64,000 bases of DNA from contig NZ_LGHK01000066.1 of NCBI RefSeq assembly GCF_001908235.1, positions 1 to 64,000 on the forward strand. Direction: 5' to 3'. The translations under genes and the position numbers were made by a program. How positions within the stretch are numbered: the stretch's first letter is position 1; every line of letters begins with the position of its first letter. Source of the DNA: Bradyrhizobium sp. NAS96.2. Lineage in GTDB: Bacteria; Pseudomonadota; Alphaproteobacteria; Rhizobiales; Xanthobacteraceae. Below, piece after piece: positions 27,349 to 35,924 of the stretch. The notes under the pieces are model-generated. The model was not told the DNA's origin. It made no database searches and saw nothing but the letters and a program-made list of their open reading frames with translations.

Positions 27349-28101
27349 ATGACCATCTCGGCAATCGACGCGGCGCCTAATGATGCGTTGGTCCAGACGG
27401 GTATCGCCCCAGCGATCTCTGCGTCCAATGTGAGCAAGCGCTACGGTCCGGTATTGGCGCTGGAGGGGCTCACGCTCGACATTCACGCCGGGGAAGTGTT
27501 CGGCTTGCTGGGTCCGAACGGCTCCGGCAAGACCACGTTCATGCGGCTGCTTGCGGGCTATCTCCTGCCATCGGCCGGCCGCTTGATGGTCGCAGGCCAC
27601 GATGTCGTCGGCGATTCACTCGCGGTGCGGCGGCGCATCGGCTATGTGCCGGAAGCAGCGCCGCTGTACCGGCAGATGCGGGTGAGAGAATTCCTGGCCT
27701 TCATGGCACGGCTGCGCGGCGTGCCCGAGGGGAACGTGAAAGGCGCCGTCGAACGCATCGTCGATAGGCTCGTGCTGTCCACTGTCGCCGACAAGCCGAC
27801 ACGGGCCTTGTCCAGGGGCTATCGGCAGCGGACTGCGCTCGCCCAGGCGCTGGTCCACGATCCGGACATCCTTATCCTCGACGAGCCTAGCAATGGGCTT
27901 GATCCACGCCAGATCATTGAGATGCGGCAGCTGATCCGCTCGCTCGCCGGGCGCCACACGGTGCTGATAAGCTCCCACATTCTCAGCGAAGTCGAGAAGA
28001 CCTGTGACCGGGTGGCGGTGCTGCTCAACGGGCGCCTCCTGGGCGTCCGTGCAATGGCAGATACTGCCGACCTCGAAGCCTGGTTCCTGTCGCTCACATG
28101 A
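27349..28101 (+). CDS. ABC transporter ATPase (GldA-like)
   Basis: 250 residues. Walker A GPNGSGKT at 55-62, signature LSRGYRQR at 154-161, Walker B ILILDEP at 174-180, then SNGLDP. The family works with ABC-2 permeases; in gliding bacteria GldA partners GldF and GldG. The stop overlaps the ATG of the permease by four bases. First gene of a five-gene coupled operon. Confidence 0.93.
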   Translation: MTISAIDAAPNDALVQTGIAPAISASNVSKRYGPVLALEGLTLDIHAGEVFGLLGPNGSGKTTFMRLLAGYLLPSAGRLMVAGHDVVGDSLAVRRRIGYVPEAAPLYRQMRVREFLAFMARLRGVPEGNVKGAVERIVDRLVLSTVADKPTRALSRGYRQRTALAQALVHDPDILILDEPSNGLDPRQIIEMRQLIRSLAGRHTVLISSHILSEVEKTCDRVAVLLNGRLLGVRAMADTADLEAWFLSLT

Positions 28102-28799
28102 GAACGCTGCGAATTCTCTTTGCCAAGGAGCTCAACGCGACGCTGACGTCGCCGATTGGCTACACAGTGGCCGCGGTTTTCCTACTCGTGCTCGGCTATA
28201 CCTTCAGCCTGACGCTGTTTGCGACCAAGGTGGCCAACCTTCAGTACATCTTTCACCAGATGTATGTGCTCTCGATCGTGCTGGTGCCGGTGCTGACCAT
28301 GCGCAGCTTTGCCGAGGAGCGGCGGTCGGAGACGCTCGAGCTGCTCCTCACTGCGCCGGTGCCGGAGCTTTCGATCGTGCTCGCCAAATATGCCGCCACG
28401 TTGACGCTCGTGCTCGGCATCTTTGCGCTCTCGCTCGTTTATGCGGTGATCCTCGATCGTTACGGCGAGCCTGACTGGGGACAAATCTACGCCGGGTATC
28501 TGGCGCTCGCGCTGCATGCCTCGCTCCTGGTTGCGGTCGGCCTGCTGATGTCGAGTATCACCGAAAATCAGGTCGTCGCGGCGGCGCTGTCGATCGGCAT
28601 CTTCCTGATGCTCTGGTTCGCCGATTCCGTGTCCTATCTGTTATCGCCGCCCTTCGACAGCCTCGCCCTCAACCTGTCCCTGATCGGACATTTCAAGCCG
28701 ATGGTGTCAGGCTCGGTGTTCGTCTCGGACATCGGCTATTTCATCACCTCGAGCATGCTCGCGCTGTTTCTGACCACCTGGGGGCTTGCGCAGCGATGA
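28098..28799 (+). CDS. ABC-2 permease (GldF-like)
   Basis: 233 residues, six hydrophobic segments. FAKELNATLTSPIGYTVAAV near the start and MRSFAEERRSETLELLLTAP in the first cytoplasmic loop are characteristic of GldF/NosY-type permeases. It forms the membrane channel for the preceding ATPase. ATGA overlaps on both sides (28098-28101 and 28796-28799). Confidence 0.92.
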   Translation: MRTLRILFAKELNATLTSPIGYTVAAVFLLVLGYTFSLTLFATKVANLQYIFHQMYVLSIVLVPVLTMRSFAEERRSETLELLLTAPVPELSIVLAKYAATLTLVLGIFALSLVYAVILDRYGEPDWGQIYAGYLALALHASLLVAVGLLMSSITENQVVAAALSIGIFLMLWFADSVSYLLSPPFDSLALNLSLIGHFKPMVSGSVFVSDIGYFITSSMLALFLTTWGLAQR

Positions 28800-30289
28800 T
28801 CCAGGCATCCGAGGCGATCAATCTCGTCTGGTTTTTGGGCGTGGTTGCCGCGCTTGCACTATTGTTTGCGGCGGGCTTGAGACTGCCGGTACGGCTCGGC
28901 TATGCCAGCCGTGCCGTCTCCGCTGCCCTAGTGGTCGCCGTCGCCGTCGCTGTCGTGGTCCTCGCCAACGCGGCGCTGTTCCGTCACGACGCGCATCTCG
29001 ATTTCACGCGCGAGAAGGCCTTCACGCCCTCCGCCGAAGCAGGCGAGGTGGTGCGCAGGCTCGCCGAACCCATCGACGTTACCTATTTCTACCAGAAGCA
29101 GAACCCCGGCGCGGTCGCCCTTGGCGCTATGCTGCGGCAGCTCGAACGAGAGAACGGGAATTTTCGTGTCCGCCTGATCGACGCCGACCAGAACCCGGCG
29201 CTCGCCTCCAGTTTCGGCGTGCGCACCTACAATTCGGCCGTGCTGCGGTCGGGCGATCGCCGCATCGAAGTCGTGACGACGGACGATCGCGAGATCGCGC
29301 TCGGCGTGCTGCGTTTGTTGCGCAAGCGCGAGGTCGTGATCTGCTTTGCCGCCGGTAACGGCGAATACGACATCGACAATTTCGAATTCCATACGCATTT
29401 CGAAGGCGCTCACAGCCATAGCCACGACGCTTCGGGGCTGCCGGTCGTGCAGATGGAGCAACACGGGATCGGCCGGTTACGACGCGCGATCGAGAAGCTC
29501 GGCCTTGCCGCGCGCAAGATCTCCTTTGCGACCGGCCAGCCGATCCCGGACGATTGCGGCGCTGTCGTCGAAGCCAATCCGCGCACCCGCTATTCTCCCG
29601 GCCAGACCGAGCTGATGCGCCGCTATCTGGAGCGGGGCGGCTCGGCGATGTTCCTGATCGAGCCCGACTATGAGCTTGATGACGATCTTGCCGCGCTGCT
29701 CGCCTCTGCCGGCATCAAGGTTGGCAATGGCGTGATCGTCGATCCCAAGGAGCACTATTTCACCGACGAACAGATGATTGCCGTGTCACACTATGGTGTC
29801 CATCCGATCACGCGCGGCCTGACACTGTCGTTCTATCCGGGGGTACGCCCACTCGAAATAGTACCGACGGCCGGCCTCAAGCTGACGGCACTGGCGGCCA
29901 GCAGCTCCGAGGCTTACATCATCGCCGACCGCTTGGATAACGGTTCGACCGCGGCGTCCGCATCGCGCGCATCGAGGATTATCGCTGTCGCCGCCGAAGG
30001 CCGATTGAACGAAACGGCCCCCTCGATATTCCGCATGGTCGTGGCTGGTGACGCCGATTTCGTCTCCAACTCATTCTTCCCATACCTGGCCAACTCGGAC
30101 GTCGTGCTCGCCGCACTCGCCTGGCTTACGCACGAGGAGCGAGCGCCGACCATGAAGCCGCCCGTGGAAGTGCTGCCGACCGTCTCGCTGACGGGCGAGC
30201 AGATGCGCGGCATCTTCATCGTCACCGTTCTTTTGATGCCGGGCCTGATCGCCTTTGCCGGCGGCGCGATGTGGTGGTTGCGGCGATGA
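28796..30289 (+). CDS. GldG-family ABC accessory protein with His-rich loop
   Basis: 497 residues. Two N-terminal membrane segments (about 8-26 and 40-60), a large periplasmic GldG domain (FTPSAEAGEVVRRLAEPIDV onward; ERGGSAMFLIEPDYELDDDL) and a C-terminal membrane segment (IFIVTVLLMPGLIAFAGGAM). Residues 199-210 contain five histidines (FHTHFEGAHSHSH), a feature I do not recall from GldG and a possible metal-binding loop. Coupled to both neighbours by four-base overlaps. Confidence 0.85.
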   Translation: MIQASEAINLVWFLGVVAALALLFAAGLRLPVRLGYASRAVSAALVVAVAVAVVVLANAALFRHDAHLDFTREKAFTPSAEAGEVVRRLAEPIDVTYFYQKQNPGAVALGAMLRQLERENGNFRVRLIDADQNPALASSFGVRTYNSAVLRSGDRRIEVVTTDDREIALGVLRLLRKREVVICFAAGNGEYDIDNFEFHTHFEGAHSHSHDASGLPVVQMEQHGIGRLRRAIEKLGLAARKISFATGQPIPDDCGAVVEANPRTRYSPGQTELMRRYLERGGSAMFLIEPDYELDDDLAALLASAGIKVGNGVIVDPKEHYFTDEQMIAVSHYGVHPITRGLTLSFYPGVRPLEIVPTAGLKLTALAASSSEAYIIADRLDNGSTAASASRASRIIAVAAEGRLNETAPSIFRMVVAGDADFVSNSFFPYLANSDVVLAALAWLTHEERAPTMKPPVEVLPTVSLTGEQMRGIFIVTVLLMPGLIAFAGGAMWWLRR

Positions 30290-30807
30290 ACCGGTTGATC
30301 TGGAGCGCTGCAGCTCTGGGCGCCATCGTCTTTCTGGCGGCACTTGCGTTGACCGGTGGTCGCGGCGGTTCGGGGTTGCTGCCGTTTGTGCCGAAAGGCC
30401 TGATGACGATCCGGCTCCAGGATGTTCGCGAGGTCGAATTGGAAACACATGAGGGGCGCTGGCATTTTGTCCGCGCGGAGGATGGCTGGCATGCGGCGGC
30501 GGGGGCGACGACGGCAGGCTTCGCGGCGCGGCTTGACGGCGCGCTCAGATTGCTGCGCAATTCGGGACCGGAGCGTGTACTGAGCGCGACCGAGACTGCA
30601 GCCGTCGACCCCGCGCAATTCGGATTGGATCCGCCCCGGTTGCGCGTCGTAGTCAACGGCAGCGGCGCTTCGTCCTTCGTCATCTCCTTCGGCGCGACCA
30701 ATGTGCTCGGACTGTCGCACTATGTCAGGCGCGAGGGGAGCAGTGAGATTGCGCTGCTGCCCGGCTTCGTCGCCGAGGAGTGGGAGCGGGTGGGGAAGAT
30801 GCCGTGA
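30286..30807 (+). CDS. DUF4340-like membrane-anchored protein
   Basis: 173 residues. One N-terminal anchor (LIWSAAALGAIVFLAALAL), then a periplasmic domain: VREVELETHEGRWHFVRAED, FAARLDGALRLLRNSGPERV, DPAQFGLDPPRLRVVV. This matches the DUF4340 pattern often encoded after GldG-type genes, though shorter than usual. Start at 30286 fixed by ATGA overlap with the GldG stop; the next gene overlaps by GTGA. Confidence 0.75.
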   Translation: MNRLIWSAAALGAIVFLAALALTGGRGGSGLLPFVPKGLMTIRLQDVREVELETHEGRWHFVRAEDGWHAAAGATTAGFAARLDGALRLLRNSGPERVLSATETAAVDPAQFGLDPPRLRVVVNGSGASSFVISFGATNVLGLSHYVRREGSSEIALLPGFVAEEWERVGKMP

Positions 30808-31859
30808 GCGCGCGTCTCGCACGATGGATTGCATTCTGGCTTGCAATCGCCTGCTGCGCCGATGTCTCGGCCCATGTCACCACCACCGGATTGGTCCGCA
30901 TCGAGTTGTCGGGCGACCGCCTCTCTTATGCGCTCTCTGTCGCGTTGCCTGAAATACCACAGGCGTCGGCTTCCATGCTGAACGCAGCCGCCAATGGCGA
31001 TCGCTCGGCGGCAGAAGCGGTAGCGGAAGCGGCGCGCAGGAGCGTCACGGTCGATCTTGGCGGCGCGCGCTGCCGCGCGGGACGCGTGCGCATCGGTGGC
31101 GCCGGCGCAAACGAGACCCGTGCGACGATCGAGATCGGGCTTACTTGCGACCCTGGGCATGGCCGCCTCACGGTTACCGAAGACTGGGGCGGCTTTCTTG
31201 GCGAACATTATCAGAGCCTCGGCAACATCCGCACGTCGAGCGGCGAGCGGCAGGTGGTCTTCGGTGAGACATCACGAACGGCGGCCATCGACATTGACCG
31301 TCCCGTCGCGACCGGCTGGCTGGATTTTGTGAAGCTCGGCGTCGAGCACATTCTCACTGGCTACGACCATTTGCTCTTTCTTCTCGCGCTACTGGCTATC
31401 GCGCGCGGCTTCTGGTCGGTGGTGAAGATCGTAACCGCCTTCACGCTCGCCCACAGCGTGACGCTCACGCTGGCAACGCTGGGTTTTATCAGGGTCCCCG
31501 AACGCATCGTTGAGCCGCTTATAGCCGCGACCATCATCTGGGTTGCGCTGGAAAACCTGTTCGCGGCGGCGCCGGATCGGCGGCGGTGGATGTGGAGCTT
31601 TGGATTCGGCCTTGTGCACGGACTTGCGTTTGCGTCTGCCCTTGGCGAACTCGAACTGAAGGGCGCAGCTTTGCTCCGCGCATTGGTCGGATTTAACGCA
31701 GGTGTCGAGACCGGTCAGCTCATCTTCGTGGTGATCGCGCTTCCGTTGCTGACGCTGATGTCGCAAGGTCGGGCCGCGCAGCTGACCCCACGCCTCGCCT
31801 CCATCGCCGCCGCGGCGATCGGCACGTATTGGTTGCTCGAGCGAGTTCTTGTCGGCTGA
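30804..31859 (+). CDS. HupE/UreJ-family membrane protein
   Basis: 351 residues from the GTG at 30804, which overlaps the previous TGA. A signal-like segment and an exported domain (about 30-165) precede six or seven membrane segments with the HupE/UreJ signature GVEHILTGYDHLLFLLALL, FTLAHSVTLTLATLG and GFGLVHGLAFASALGELEL. Relatives are implicated in nickel, cobalt or other metal uptake. It ends the coupled operon and is followed by a palindromic repeat. Confidence 0.87.
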   Translation: MSARLARWIAFWLAIACCADVSAHVTTTGLVRIELSGDRLSYALSVALPEIPQASASMLNAAANGDRSAAEAVAEAARRSVTVDLGGARCRAGRVRIGGAGANETRATIEIGLTCDPGHGRLTVTEDWGGFLGEHYQSLGNIRTSSGERQVVFGETSRTAAIDIDRPVATGWLDFVKLGVEHILTGYDHLLFLLALLAIARGFWSVVKIVTAFTLAHSVTLTLATLGFIRVPERIVEPLIAATIIWVALENLFAAAPDRRRWMWSFGFGLVHGLAFASALGELELKGAALLRALVGFNAGVETGQLIFVVIALPLLTLMSQGRAAQLTPRLASIAAAAIGTYWLLERVLVG

Positions 31860-31877
31860 AACTCGTGAGCCAATAAA

Positions 31878-31975
31878 GCATGATCCGGAAAAGTGTGGAG
31901 CGGTTTTCCGAAAAGATCATGCTCAAACAAAGACCTAAAGCGCGATGACGATTCATCCCAATCTCATCGCGCTTT
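31878..31975. repeat. intergenic palindromic repeat (two hairpins)
   Basis: First palindrome: GCATGATC-CGGAAAA pairs with TTTTCCG and GATCATGC (31878-31922). Second: AAAGCGCGATGA pairs with TCATCGCGCTTT (31937-31975). I recognise this pair as a dispersed intergenic repeat of Bradyrhizobium and relatives. The second hairpin, ending in TTT, could terminate the HupE operon. Confidence 0.7.
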
Positions 31976-32154
31976 AATATCCCTTGCAAAGGCCTATATA
32001 GCCTTGCTCAGTGTCGTGAGAGTTCGCGAGCTCGAAAAGCAAGAGCCGCACAACTAGACTCGTGCTCCCAAAACACAGGAACGGACACAGCACGTATCTG
32101 TGGCGATAACTGTGGCGGCGCTTCGTTGGTTCGCGATGTACTTGCTATAAGCCC

Positions 32155-32212
32155 TTGATCTCATTGGTGGGCCCGCCAGGACTCGAACCTGCAACCAGAC
32201 CGTTATGAGCGG
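32155..32212 (-). repeat. attachment-site scar: 3' part of a CAU tRNA (copy 2)
   Basis: 58 bases, differing from 25772-25829 at two positions (C/T at the tenth base and G/C in the acceptor stem, GGGCCC pairing strand). The acceptor-stem change would weaken pairing of the T-arm closing region, which suggests this copy is not under selection as a tRNA. The 5' half of a tRNA is missing here too. Confidence 0.8.
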
Positions 32213-32432
32213 CAGGGAGAAGATTGCGATCAGGATCGTGGGTTCGACTTCCACTCTCGCGAGAGGGCTAACCTTTGATCTTGCTTGCCTTGGGACGTTT
32301 GGTTCGGAGTTTCTTCGCGCCTTGGCTTTCCCTCAGATCAGCAAACTCTTGCCTGAGCAGGTCGACGACGGTCCTGACCTTCGGGAGAAGCTGCGGGGCG
32401 CGTTTCTTACCTGCAGCGCAACGTTGAGGATC

Positions 32433-33119
32433 TCAATCCTGCGTCTTGCGCGACGGCTTGATGAGCGAACGAAGCACGCGAGGGATCGGCGAGGACAGCG
32501 TACGAACGACGTTATCGATGTCCGATTGCCACTCGGCTGCCGTCACCTCCTCGAATGGAACGTCGCCGACCGAAGCGCTTGAGAACACGACCGCTGGCCC
32601 GAGGTCCCGCAAGAGCATGAGGCTACTCTTAAGGTCGGATTTCGAGCCACCCGCGTATCCGGTGACGCGGGCCTCCCAGGCGCCGTTTTCCTGATAGATC
32701 GTGTCGCCCGTGAAGAGATAGGTCTTACCGTGTACCGAACGGACGACAAAGCACACGCTGCCATCGGTGTGGCCCGGTGTCGGTATGACCTCGATGCCGT
32801 TCACGACCTCACGCTTGTCGAATTGATTATCGACGCGCGCGAATTTACTAATGGATGGTTCTTCGAGGCGGTGGCACCAGAGCTTTGCGCTGAACTGTTC
32901 CTTGATCTCAGCGAGCGCGGGGCCCGCCTCGTCCCTATGGCTTAGATACTGGTGCGCGACACCGCCGAGCTCTTTGATGTGCTGGTACTCTTCACGCAAA
33001 CCGGAGCTATAGAGAAGGATGTTGCCCGTATCGCGCACCAGAAGGTAAGCGTGCGAAGTCACGCCTGCGAACGGATGCTCCGCCCGCGTTTGCCAGAGAT
33101 CCGGAAAAATCTGTTTCAT
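32433..33119 (-). CDS. metallo-beta-lactamase-fold hydrolase
   Basis: 228 residues, no signal peptide. The fold is shown by VTSHAYLLVRDTGNILLYSS, TPGHTDGSVCFVV and KTYLFTGDTIYQ. The usual HxHxDH motif is replaced by LSHRDEAG (His61, Asp63, Glu64), so the metal site is incomplete or different. GATGGAGG precedes the ATG. Last gene of a three-gene minus-strand operon. Substrate unknown. Confidence 0.8.
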   Translation of the reverse strand: MKQIFPDLWQTRAEHPFAGVTSHAYLLVRDTGNILLYSSGLREEYQHIKELGGVAHQYLSHRDEAGPALAEIKEQFSAKLWCHRLEEPSISKFARVDNQFDKREVVNGIEVIPTPGHTDGSVCFVVRSVHGKTYLFTGDTIYQENGAWEARVTGYAGGSKSDLKSSLMLLRDLGPAVVFSSASVGDVPFEEVTAAEWQSDIDNVVRTLSSPIPRVLRSLIKPSRKTQD

Positions 33120-33136
33120 TTATGCCTCCATCATAG

Positions 33137-33268
33137 CTACTCGGAACCATGCGGATTGTCGACGCGAGCCAGCGCTCGTCTGGCTGCGGCCAGAAACGAT
33201 TCAATTTTTCCTGAATTGTGCTCCTCCTCGAAGTGAGGGTGAGCATCGTGAGGTTTGGTGTCAGCCAT
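33137..33268 (-). CDS. 43-residue hypothetical protein
   Basis: MADTKPHDAHPHFEEEHNSG, then KIESFLAAARRALARVDNPH and GSE. His/Glu-rich start and a helical second half. Its ATG at 33266-33268 overlaps the stop of the NTF2-like gene by eight bases, and the metallohydrolase follows 17 bases on, so it sits inside an operon. Confidence 0.6.
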   Translation of the reverse strand: MADTKPHDAHPHFEEEHNSGKIESFLAAARRALARVDNPHGSE

Positions 33269-33746
33269 GTCCGTCTCCTACGGCAGCGTACACCTTTGCG
33301 ATATCGAACATGTTGTGGACCGAGACGAACTTTCCCGAAGCCACGTCGATCGTGAAGATTGATGTCGCCGGCAGCGCGATGCGTTTGGCCGCCGCTCCTT
33401 GCCCGACCGCGAAGGTCGGAAGGGCGGTTGACACGACCGTCAGCGTCGCATCGGTTCGTGGGGCAGGTAGGTCTGCCGGAACGACATCTCCCATGAGGGG
33501 CCGGGACCAAATGTCGACCCGGGTGTGGCGGATGCACGCTACCGCCCCGGCAAAGCCGGTTGAGAACGCTCTTATGGCATCGACCGTGACGATCGGTTCG
33601 TCAGCGTTGAACTGCAGGGTCGTCTTAGGCGCGGGCAAATAGGTGCCGGCAATCCGATCCGCGTCGAGCGAATCGACGGAGTCGTAATAATTCTGGACGA
33701 TGCGGACGACTTCCGCGTCCGTAAGTTTAGGATGGCTATCGATCAT
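33261..33746 (-). CDS. NTF2/SnoaL-like protein
   Basis: 161 residues, one cone-shaped NTF2-like domain: VVRIVQNYYDSVDSLDADRI near the N-terminus, then TTLQFNADEPIVTVDAIRAF and the C-terminal strand KFVSVHNMFDIAKVYAAVGD. The family covers small-molecule isomerases, hydrolases and binding proteins; no catalytic set can be named. Start at 33746 fits the family beginning. First gene of the operon with the 43-residue protein and the metallohydrolase. Confidence 0.8.
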   Translation of the reverse strand: MIDSHPKLTDAEVVRIVQNYYDSVDSLDADRIAGTYLPAPKTTLQFNADEPIVTVDAIRAFSTGFAGAVACIRHTRVDIWSRPLMGDVVPADLPAPRTDATLTVVSTALPTFAVGQGAAAKRIALPATSIFTIDVASGKFVSVHNMFDIAKVYAAVGDGHG

Positions 33747-33874
33747 GATGGGCACCTGATTGGAAGACGGACGGGGTGAGCGATGCGTAGGCAGGCCACC
33801 GCTTATGCAGGTCAAAAGACGCGACCGGCCCAGGGAGGCCACCGCGTCATTGCGCGCAGCCTGCGCTGTATCGC

Positions 33875-34879
33875 TCATGGGGACACCAGGATCGTCGCAC
33901 CGCGCCGCGGGCTCGCCTCCGCCGCGGCGATCGCCTCGACCACATCGGCTAGGGCGAACTCGCGATAGCCGGCGAAAAGATGCGGAGCGCGGCGCACCAG
34001 GTCGAACAGCGCAGCGAAATCCGCGGCACGCTGTTCCGGCGGCGTGCGCGTCGCCCAACCCATCGCAGAGCAGCCGCGAATGGTCAGCTCGAACGCGGTC
34101 ACGAAACCAGAGTGGATCGGCGACGGCCGCCCATCGAGCGCCCCATAGGTGACCAGCGTGCCGCCGGGGGTCAGCAACCCGAGCAGCGCGGGCATCATCT
34201 CGCCACCGATCGCGTCGATCGCGACGACCGGCGGCTGCCCGGCCGCTGCTTTCACGGCATCGGGCCAGTTCGCGCGGTCGGTGCCAATCACGGGGACCTT
34301 GTCGAATTGTTCGGCGAGGCCGGCGGCATCGGCGTCGCGGCGCACCAGGCCGATCACCTCGTGGCCCTTCAAGCGCCCCAGCGCAATTATGCTGCGCGAA
34401 ACGCCCGAACTGGCGGCCGTGACGAGCAAGGGCGCCTTTCTGCCTTCGGTCTCTTGCTCCGCTGCTCGCAGCAGCATCACGGCGGTGATACCGTTCGTCG
34501 CCAGTTGGGTTGCGACGGCATCGTCGATGTCGTCCGGCACGGGCATCAGCGAGGAGGCCGGCACCGCGACGCGCTCGGCCCAGGTCGCGTGGGCGTGATA
34601 CACGATGACGCGCGTGCCGACCGAGATCTCGCTCGCGGGATCGACATCGGGTCCGATTGCCTCCACCACGCCCACGCCATCGATGCCCGGAATGCCGCCG
34701 GGCGCGAAGACATCCGCGGGAAGGAAGCCGCGGATTGTCTGGTAGTCCGCCGGATGGACGGCCCGTTTGCGGATATGGACGACAACGTTGCTGCCGTTCG
34801 GAGGCGGCAGTTTATCGATGTCGCTCAGCGTGAGGACGTCGCGCGGTTCGCCGCTGCCTTTCAACTTGACTGCTTTCAT
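33875..34879 (-). CDS. zinc-free medium-chain quinone oxidoreductase/alcohol dehydrogenase-like
   Basis: 334 residues. GroES-like N-terminal domain (RAVHPADYQTIRGFLPADVF, GIPGIDGVGVVEAIGPDVDP) and a Rossmann domain (LVTAASSGVSRSIIALGRLK, AIDAIGGEMMPALLGLLTPG). The structural-zinc cysteines of classical alcohol dehydrogenases are absent, as in quinone oxidoreductases. Probably NADPH-dependent. Downstream of, and in the same direction as, the aldo-keto reductase, 56 bases apart; likely one operon under the divergent LysR gene. Confidence 0.88.
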   Translation of the reverse strand: MKAVKLKGSGEPRDVLTLSDIDKLPPPNGSNVVVHIRKRAVHPADYQTIRGFLPADVFAPGGIPGIDGVGVVEAIGPDVDPASEISVGTRVIVYHAHATWAERVAVPASSLMPVPDDIDDAVATQLATNGITAVMLLRAAEQETEGRKAPLLVTAASSGVSRSIIALGRLKGHEVIGLVRRDADAAGLAEQFDKVPVIGTDRANWPDAVKAAAGQPPVVAIDAIGGEMMPALLGLLTPGGTLVTYGALDGRPSPIHSGFVTAFELTIRGCSAMGWATRTPPEQRAADFAALFDLVRRAPHLFAGYREFALADVVEAIAAAEASPRRGATILVSP

Positions 34880-34935
34880 GATCGTAACCTTTCGATGGAG
34901 TAGTTGGTTTTGGGTTTCTGTAAGAATGCCTTTGC

Positions 34936-35823
34936 TCAAGGCTTCTTCGCGCCGATCGTGTCGAGATCCGCCACGGCGTCTCTCGGAAGAACCAGCGTCG
35001 CGGCTCCGAGATTCTCGCGCAGGTGCGCGACGGAAGAAGTGCCCGGAATGAGCAGGATGTTCGGCGAGCGTTGCAGCAACCAGGCGATCGCCACCTGCAT
35101 CGGGGTAGCGCCGAGCCGTGCTGCCACGGCGGAAAGGCTCGATGACTGAAGCGGACTGAAGCCGCCCAGCGGGAAGAACGGGACATAGGCGATGTTGTCG
35201 GCCGCAAGGCTGTCGATCAGCGTGTCGTCGTTCCGGTGCGCGAGGTTGTATTCGTTCTGCACGCACACGACCGGCGCGATGCCGCGCGCTTCACGGACCT
35301 GCGCAGCGGTCGCGTCGCTGAGGCCAAGATGGCGGATCAGCCCTTCGCACTGCATCGTTGCGAGTGCCGCGAAGCTTTTTGCGATCGAGTGGTCGCCGCG
35401 CGCCTGGTCGTCGGGATGGATGCGCAAGTTGATGACTTCAAGCCGATCAAGACCGAGGTTGCGCAGATTGTCCTCGACTGCGGCGCGGAGCTGGTCCGGC
35501 TCTTGCGCCGGATTCCATGACCCATCCTCGCCACGCACCGCGCCGACTTTGGTGGCGACGACGAGGTCTTGCGGACAGGGCGACAGGGCCTCGCGGATCA
35601 GCTTGTTGACGACGTGCGGCCCGTAAAAATCGCTTGTGTCAATGTGGTCGACGCCGGCGGCCACCGCTTCGCGCAACACCGCCAGCGCGGCATCATGGTC
35701 GCGCGGCGGCCCAAAGACGCCGGGGCCAGCGAGCTGCATCGCCCCGTAGCCGAGCCGCTTCACCTGGCGGTCACCCAGCAAAAAGTTACCCGCCTTTTCC
35801 TTAGGCTGTTCAATGGCCTGCAT
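34936..35823 (-). CDS. aldo/keto reductase
   Basis: 295 residues. Catalytic Asp and Tyr in VDHIDTSDFYGPHVVN, Lys in LVVATKVGAVRG, His in VINLRIHPDD, and the NADPH segment LLIPGTSSVAHLRENLGAAT. A full-length (beta/alpha)8 reductase of the AKR family; substrate unknown. First gene of the pair divergently transcribed from the LysR regulator. Confidence 0.92.
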   Translation of the reverse strand: MQAIEQPKEKAGNFLLGDRQVKRLGYGAMQLAGPGVFGPPRDHDAALAVLREAVAAGVDHIDTSDFYGPHVVNKLIREALSPCPQDLVVATKVGAVRGEDGSWNPAQEPDQLRAAVEDNLRNLGLDRLEVINLRIHPDDQARGDHSIAKSFAALATMQCEGLIRHLGLSDATAAQVREARGIAPVVCVQNEYNLAHRNDDTLIDSLAADNIAYVPFFPLGGFSPLQSSSLSAVAARLGATPMQVAIAWLLQRSPNILLIPGTSSVAHLRENLGAATLVLPRDAVADLDTIGAKKP

Positions 35824-35924
35824 GGAAAGCTCCGCATTTTTCGTCTTGTGGCCGCTAATCTAGGCGAGTAGGATTATGGTGTTTAGTGGACATTATCCGC
35901 ACAGGCTGTACGGAAAGCCGAACA

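Larger units (their letters stand above)
25772..32212. mobile_element. 6.4-kb genomic islet bounded by tRNA-derived direct repeats
   Basis: The 58-base repeats at both ends share the 3' part of a CAU tRNA. Between them lie a lactonase-like gene and a five-gene coupled operon, all on the plus strand. No integrase gene is intact inside, so the segment is either an immobile relic or part of a larger tandem array at the tRNA locus. The extent is inferred from the repeats only. Confidence 0.6.
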
